DNA of 5,548 nucleotides, taken from Hyphomicrobiales bacterium. GTDB lineage: Bacteria; Pseudomonadota; Alphaproteobacteria; Rhizobiales; Xanthobacteraceae. The notes below the pieces were generated by a model that saw only the letters and a list, made by a program, of their open reading frames with translations, made no database searches and was not told the origin of the DNA. Of this stretch, positions 5,247-5,548 are shown piece by piece (position 1 is the first letter of the stretch; every line of letters begins with the position of its first letter). The stretch is from positions 1 to 5,548 of the forward strand of contig JACQTM010000126.1 in the NCBI GenBank assembly GCA_016210825.1, written 5' to 3'. The translations under genes were made by a program, and so were the position numbers.

Positions 5247-5548
5247 CGACGGATAACCCGCCTTCCGGCTCACCCACGCTTCGGCTCGTCGCGGTGACGC
5301 TTGATGAGGCCTCGATCGGCCGCTCCAGCCCGGACGTCGAGCACGAGCGCGCCGTGGCCATCTATGACCTGATCGAGGAGAACGCGTTTGCCCCGGTCGA
5401 TCATGATGGCGGGCCGTACGCACTGCATCTGAGCATGACCGAGAACCGGCTCGTCTTCGACATTCGTCTCGCCGATGGCAGCCCGGTCGTGGCGCACCTT
5501 CTGTCACTGACCCCGTTCCGTAAGATCGTGAAGGACTACTTCCTGGTC
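5243..5548 (+). CDS. UPF0262 family protein, N-terminal part (3' end outside window)
   Basis: The ATG at 5243 overlaps the hisD stop in an ATGA junction, so translation is probably coupled. The 102 visible residues match the UPF0262 family, a roughly 160-aa alphaproteobacterial group with no established function: 'RLVAVTLDEASIGRSSPD' (14-31), 'EHERAVAIYDLIEEN' (33-47), and 'HLLSLTPFRKIVKDY' (85-99). No signal peptide or membrane segment is visible. In related genomes this gene commonly follows hisD and precedes a low-molecular-weight phosphatase-like gene and maf; that continuation would be to the right of the window. The frame is still open at the edge. Confidence 0.93.
   Translation, partial: MTTDNPPSGSPTLRLVAVTLDEASIGRSSPDVEHERAVAIYDLIEENAFAPVDHDGGPYALHLSMTENRLVFDIRLADGSPVVAHLLSLTPFRKIVKDYFLV

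Noticed and set aside
4719..5507. 262-codon minus-strand frame opposite hisD and UPF0262
   Set aside because: An Arg/Ala-rich shadow of GC-rich codons in two secure plus-strand genes; no recognisable domain.

Overview
The window looks like chromosomal DNA of an alphaproteobacterium, most likely Hyphomicrobiales (Rhizobiales) of the Bradyrhizobiaceae/Xanthobacteraceae kind. The evidence is the GC-rich flanking genes, an ATGA-coupled hisD-UPF0262 pair (a typical alphaproteobacterial order), and palindromic intergenic repeats whose chance translations contain the familiar 'GLDPAIH' and 'RVKPGND' strings. The species cannot be fixed from the sequence.

Layout: (1) 1-1001, + strand, the 3' part of smc, encoding the end of the coiled coil and the C-terminal ATPase half of the chromosome-organising SMC protein. 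(2) About 1010-3150, a visibly AT-richer segment (sampled rows 45-52% GC against 65% in hisD). It holds a weak 49-codon minus-strand ORF (1048-1197), an AT-rich spacer (1198-1324), a start-less or frameshifted + strand reading frame (1325-1679), a dCTP-deaminase-family gene joined to it by an ATGA overlap (1676-2242), a small minus-strand ORF (2239-2454), a HEPN-like protein with an R-x4-H motif (2413-2988), and a truncated minus-strand coding remnant (2985-3143). This looks like accessory DNA placed between two core genes. (3) About 3158-3894, no credible protein gene but dense secondary structure: a run of hairpins with several GNRA-type loops (3183-3552), a REP-like inverted pair whose arms differ by two compensated base pairs (3620-3736), and a G/C-rich extended hairpin (3838-3894). 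(4) 3951-5246, + strand, complete hisD (histidinol dehydrogenase, 431 aa), overlapping (5) 5243-5548, + strand, the 5' part of a UPF0262 gene.

The core genes have routine jobs: chromosome segregation (smc) and the last step of histidine synthesis (hisD). The accessory segment pairs a nucleotide-metabolism enzyme fold (Dcd) with a possible HEPN RNase. Either could be defence or mobile-element cargo, but nothing in the window proves they act together; a roughly 170-bp gap containing an opposing small ORF separates them. A 14-bp exact direct repeat (1371-1384 and 3935-3948) brackets most of the accessory DNA plus the repeat block and ends 2 bp before the hisD start codon. The most unusual items are the 370-bp hairpin array, the hidden frame upstream of the dcd-like gene, and the Dcd/HEPN cargo.
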